This document shows positions 34,872 to 38,336 of a stretch of 38,336 bases of DNA, piece after piece. Below the pieces are notes generated by a model, which was not told the origin of the DNA, did no database searches, and was given only the letters and a program-made list of their open reading frames with translations. A program made the translations under genes and the position numbers. The first letter of the stretch is position 1; each line of letters opens with the position of its first letter. The stretch is from Pseudomonadota bacterium (lineage in GTDB: Bacteria; Pseudomonadota; Gammaproteobacteria; Steroidobacterales; Steroidobacteraceae): NCBI GenBank assembly GCA_025356815.1, contig JANXQL010000146.1, forward strand, positions 1 to 38,336. The letters are read 5' to 3'.

Positions 34872-37800
34872 ATGCCGATCTCCCGCCCGTGCCTGACCGT
34901 TTCCGCCCAGGCCGTTGCCGCCGTGCTCCGCCGCGATCGGGCACGCTCGACGCTGCACGGGCTCCTCGGGCTGCTGGTGGCACTGCCCTGCGCGCTGTAC
35001 GTGACGCCCGCCGCAGCCCAGGTCGCGATCGGCAATACCTGCCCGCCTGGTACGTTGTTCAGCTTCACCGGCCCGTCCACGCTCGCGCCGCTGGCGAGCA
35101 ACGTCGCGCAGAGCGACTGTCAAAACAACCTTGCCATCGGCACAAACTCGGCCGCGGGGGCCGCAGCTGCCACCTTCAACACGGCAATTGCCGGCGGCTC
35201 TGCCGGGTTGGATGCGAGCAACGGCAACATCGCCATGGGCGTGGAGTCTGTCGCGGCGGCCGGAGACTCGGTCGCGATCGGCTCCGCCAGCACCGCGCTC
35301 GGCGCCAGTTCGACAGCGCTGGGCAGTGACAGCATCGCGACCGGCAACTTCTCCACCGCTACCGGCGTCGCGAGCGCCGCGCTTGGCGACAACGCGACCG
35401 CCACGGGCGCCTTCAGCAGCGCCACCAATCTCAATTCGACGGCGACCGGCGTCAACAGCCTGGCGAGCGGGATTTCTGCCACGGCCAATGGCGCCAGCAG
35501 CGTCGCGATGGGCGACAGCGCGAGCGCATTCGGTGTCGGCAGCACGGCGCTGGGCACGTCCGCGACGGCGCTCGGCGACAGCAGCCTCGCCAGCGGCAAC
35601 TTCGCGACGGCGACGGGCGTGGCGAGCGTGGCGAGCGGCTTGTCCGCCACCGCCAACGGCGCCGGAAGTTCCGCCCTGGGCAACAGCGCAAGCGCTTTTG
35701 GGGTCGGCAGCGCCGCGCTCGGCACCTCGGCGACGGCGCTTGGCGACAGCAGCGTTGCCAGCGGCGAGTTCGCGACCGCCACTGGCGCCCGCAGCAGCGC
35801 AACCGCGGACTTCGCCAGCGCCAGTGGCTACCAGAGCACAGCCTCTGGCACGGGCAGCACCGCCACCGGCATGCTCAGTTCCGCCAGCGGCAACTTCTCG
35901 GCAGCCTACGGCGCAGAGAGCATCGCAAGCGCCGACAATGCAACCGCGATCGGCGTCGCGTCCAGCGCCACCAGTGCCGGCGCCAGCGCCCTCGGTGCCG
36001 GCAGCCGCGCGTCCGGCATGAACTCCAGCGCCCTTGGCGTCAACAGCATCGCCACCGGCACGTCGGCCACGGCCAGTGGCGCGGGCAGCCACGCCGCCGG
36101 CGATGGCTCGAGCGCCTACGGCAACAACAGCTTTGCGCTGGGAACCAGCGCCACCGCGAACGGTGACGGGTCGCAAGCGCTCGGAAACCTCTCCACGGCG
36201 ATGGGCGCCGCCAGCGCCGCCACCGGCGCGAATTCGAGTGCCTACGGCAGCAATAGCGTGGCGGCGGGCATGTCCTCGTTCGCCGCCGGTGATTCGAGCC
36301 TTGCGAGCGGCCTGCAGTCGACCGCGACCGGCGCGTTCAGCACGGCGTCCGGCATCAACGCCAGCGCGTACGGCACGCTCAGCGTCGCCAGCGGGCAATC
36401 CTCCGTCGCCGTCGGTGACGCCAGCCAGGCGACGGGCACCTCGTCGACCGCGATCGGTGCCGGCAGCGCGGGTATTGGCGACCTTGCCAGCGCGGTCGGC
36501 GTCAACAGCCGTGCCGTGGGAATTGGTTCGACCGCTCTGGGCAGCGCCAGCCAGGCGACCGGCAACGAGTCCATCGCGGCCGGCGCAGGCAGCGCGGCGC
36601 TGGCGGCCAACGCCAGCGCCTACGGCTCCAACAGCGTGGCCTCCGGCCTGTCCTCGTTCGCCGCGGGCGATTCGAGCCTTGCGAGCGGGCTGCAGTCAAC
36701 CGCCACCGGCGCGCTTAGCACGGCGTCCGGCAGCGACGCGAGCGCCTACGGCTCCAACAGCATTGCAGCGGGCGCGTCCTCGTTCGCCGCTGGCAACGCG
36801 AGCCAGGCGCTGGGCAACTTCTCCAGTGCCGTCGGCACGAACAGCGTCGCCAGCGCCGACTACGCGCTCGCCGGTGGCTTCCAGAGCAGTGCCGCCGGTT
36901 TCGCGAGCACGGCGCAGGGCGCGGTCAGCACGGCCTCGGGATTCGCGGCGTCGGCGTTCGGTGTGTCGAGCACGGCGAGCGGCCGATTCGCAACGGCGCT
37001 CGGCGAGGGGTCCAGTGCCAGCGGACTGAACTCGACCGCCGCCGGAAGCGGCTCGAACGCCGTCGCCATCAATGCCAGTGCCTTCGGCGTCAATAGTGTC
37101 GCGGCCGGTCAGTCCTCGCTCGCCAGCGGCGACTTCAGCCAGGCCCTCGGCGATCGCTCGACGGCCACGGGCGCCGGCAGCCTTGCACAGGGACTGTCTT
37201 CAACGGCGATCGGCGACGGCAGCCAGGCGCTCGGGCAGCAGTCGACCGCGACCGGCGCCCTCAGCACCGCATCGGGCATCAACGCGAGCGCCTTCGGCAC
37301 CTCGAGCGTGGCGTCCGGTCAGTCGTCGATCGCCGCCGGTGACGCCAGCCAGGCCAGCGGGGCATCCGCGACGGCGATCGGTGCAGGCAGCGCGGGCGTG
37401 GGCGATCTTGCGACAGCGGTGGGTGTCAACAGCCTCGCCACGGGCCGCTCCTCGAGCGCCTTCGGCAGCTCCAGCCAGGCCACCGGCATCCAGTCCATCG
37501 CATCCGGCGCCGGCAGTTCGGCGCTGGCCGACAACGCGAGCGCCTACGGCTCCAACAGCGTCGCGTCGGGCGTGTCCTCGTTCGCCGCTGGCAACGCGAG
37601 CCAGGCGCTGGGCAACTTCTCCAGTGCCGTCGGCATGAACAGCGTCGCGAGCGCCGACTACGCGGTCGCCGCTGGCTTCCAGGCGACGGCCTCTGGCCTG
37701 TCGAGCACCGCGCAGGGCGCGGTGAGCACGGCTTCGGGACTCGAGGCCTCGGCCTTCGGCGTGTCGAGCGCGGCGACCGGTGACTTCGCCACGGCCCTCG

Positions 37801-38336
37801 GCGGGACGTCGATTGCCAGCGGCCTGAACTCGACCGCCGTCGGCTATGGCAGCGCCGCATTCGGCAGCAGTGCCAGCGCCTACGGCGTGGCATCGGTCGC
37901 CGCCGAAGGCGGCACCGCGCTCGGCACCAATGCCGCAGCGCTCGGCGTGAACAGCGCCGCGATCGGCGCCGCCACGGCAGCCGGGCAGGCGGACATTGCC
38001 ATCGGCACCGGCGCGAGCACGGCCGGGATTGGCCCTGCGAGCAACGGCAACGTCGCGATCGGCGGGCAGGCCGCCGTCGGTGGCGCGCCGACCGGCCCGG
38101 GCGCGGTCGCCAGTGGCGGCAACGCGGTCGCGCTGGGCACGGCGGCGAGTGCTACCGGCAGCAACTCCGTCGCCCTCGGCGCGTTCAGCACCGACGACGG
38201 TGTCGCCAATACCGTGTCGGTAGGCGGAAACGGCCTCACGCGCACGATCACCAACGTCACTGCCGGCGTCAACGCGACGGATGCGGCGAACTATGGTCAG
38301 GTGCAGGCGGTGGCGGTGCAGATCAACGCGATCGTC
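34872..38336 (+). CDS. Trimeric autotransporter adhesin (YadA-like), 3' end outside window
   Basis: The frame is open for 1155 codons and runs off the window. Residues 1-49 form a long basic signal peptide (hydrophobic LLGLLVALPCALYV, cleavage near PAAA-Q). From about residue 85 to 1115 almost everything is 14-residue YadA-head repeats of the form S-x-A-x-G-x-x-S-x-A, as in STALGDSSLASGNFATATGV, which build a left-handed beta-roll. At the window edge NGLTRTITNVTAGVNATDAA followed by NYGQVQAV is the neck (HIM) motif that joins head to stalk. The stalk remainder and YadA membrane anchor should follow beyond 38336. The predicted role is surface adhesion or autoaggregation. AAGGACAAGGA precedes the ATG. 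Confidence 0.93.
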   Translation, partial: MPISRPCLTVSAQAVAAVLRRDRARSTLHGLLGLLVALPCALYVTPAAAQVAIGNTCPPGTLFSFTGPSTLAPLASNVAQSDCQNNLAIGTNSAAGAAAATFNTAIAGGSAGLDASNGNIAMGVESVAAAGDSVAIGSASTALGASSTALGSDSIATGNFSTATGVASAALGDNATATGAFSSATNLNSTATGVNSLASGISATANGASSVAMGDSASAFGVGSTALGTSATALGDSSLASGNFATATGVASVASGLSATANGAGSSALGNSASAFGVGSAALGTSATALGDSSVASGEFATATGARSSATADFASASGYQSTASGTGSTATGMLSSASGNFSAAYGAESIASADNATAIGVASSATSAGASALGAGSRASGMNSSALGVNSIATGTSATASGAGSHAAGDGSSAYGNNSFALGTSATANGDGSQALGNLSTAMGAASAATGANSSAYGSNSVAAGMSSFAAGDSSLASGLQSTATGAFSTASGINASAYGTLSVASGQSSVAVGDASQATGTSSTAIGAGSAGIGDLASAVGVNSRAVGIGSTALGSASQATGNESIAAGAGSAALAANASAYGSNSVASGLSSFAAGDSSLASGLQSTATGALSTASGSDASAYGSNSIAAGASSFAAGNASQALGNFSSAVGTNSVASADYALAGGFQSSAAGFASTAQGAVSTASGFAASAFGVSSTASGRFATALGEGSSASGLNSTAAGSGSNAVAINASAFGVNSVAAGQSSLASGDFSQALGDRSTATGAGSLAQGLSSTAIGDGSQALGQQSTATGALSTASGINASAFGTSSVASGQSSIAAGDASQASGASATAIGAGSAGVGDLATAVGVNSLATGRSSSAFGSSSQATGIQSIASGAGSSALADNASAYGSNSVASGVSSFAAGNASQALGNFSSAVGMNSVASADYAVAAGFQATASGLSSTAQGAVSTASGLEASAFGVSSAATGDFATALGGTSIASGLNSTAVGYGSAAFGSSASAYGVASVAAEGGTALGTNAAALGVNSAAIGAATAAGQADIAIGTGASTAGIGPASNGNVAIGGQAAVGGAPTGPGAVASGGNAVALGTAASATGSNSVALGAFSTDDGVANTVSVGGNGLTRTITNVTAGVNATDAANYGQVQAVAVQINAIV
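35127..38215 (+). repeat. 42-bp coding repeats with higher-order duplications
   Basis: Roughly seventy imperfect 42-bp units encode the adhesin head. Larger near-copies are superimposed. The block at 36234 recurs at 36612 (offset 378 = 9 units), the block at 36738 recurs at 37536 (798 = 19 units), and the block at 36456 recurs at 37380 (924 = 22 units). The 126-base difference between the last two equals three whole units, lying around 36600-36730. Growth has kept both frame and repeat phase. Confidence 0.85.

Noticed and set aside
34674-36398. 574-codon minus-strand frame and other frames in the adhesin
   Set aside because: The 42-bp periodic coding sequence keeps several frames open; only the +1 frame from 34872 gives a signal peptide, head repeats and a neck motif.
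35127-38215. Regular repeats considered as a CRISPR array
   Set aside because: The 42-bp units are contiguous, in-frame and degenerate, without constant repeats separated by unique spacers.

Overview
The window is GC-rich chromosomal DNA from a gammaproteobacterium. This rests on the gene order sucA-sucB-lpdA, a RelA whose HD domain looks degenerate, and the conserved run ruvCAB-ybgC-tolQRAB-pal-cpoB-queE-queC followed by tRNA-Lys. Composition and order resemble Xanthomonadales/Nevskiales-like lineages, but the genus cannot be read from the sequence.

Left part (1-8.2 kb) is accessory DNA. It holds a FitAB-type toxin-antitoxin pair with a palindromic operator candidate, a GNAT acetyltransferase, and the wreck of a hybrid histidine kinase (truncated PAS, one-base deletion in the ATP-binding box, atypical receiver). 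The HTH end of a Crp-type regulator is stuck onto the kinase's tail. Next come several secreted or membrane proteins of unknown function, an ankyrin-repeat protein, the stop-containing start of a second (winged-helix) regulator, and a PhnB-like VOC protein. Three regulatory remnants within 6 kb suggest a region of gene decay.

Central part (8.4-29.8 kb) is core genome. Signal peptidase I diverges from a small group with a GT-B-like glycosyltransferase, a DxD-containing protein, a DUF4236 protein and a membrane protein. Then come the 2-oxoglutarate dehydrogenase genes (E1, E2, E3), which converge on relA. Divergent from relA runs a tightly packed series: Holliday-junction processing (ruvCAB), envelope constriction and stability (ybgC, tolQRAB, pal, cpoB), and two queuosine-precursor enzymes (queE, queC). 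An M48 metalloprotease lipoprotein and tRNA-Lys(UUU) close it. Many neighbours overlap by 1-8 bases, implying translational coupling.

Right part (29.8-38.3 kb) is accessory again. It carries a 1017-residue protein fusing an aminoglycoside-phosphotransferase-fold kinase, an M23 peptidase domain and a class III PLP enzyme, with a Fur-box-like palindrome upstream. A PAQR/hemolysin III membrane protein and a small membrane protein follow. The last feature is a very large trimeric autotransporter adhesin, cut by the window end, whose passenger is almost entirely 14-residue YadA-head repeats with nested segmental duplications in multiples of 42 bp.
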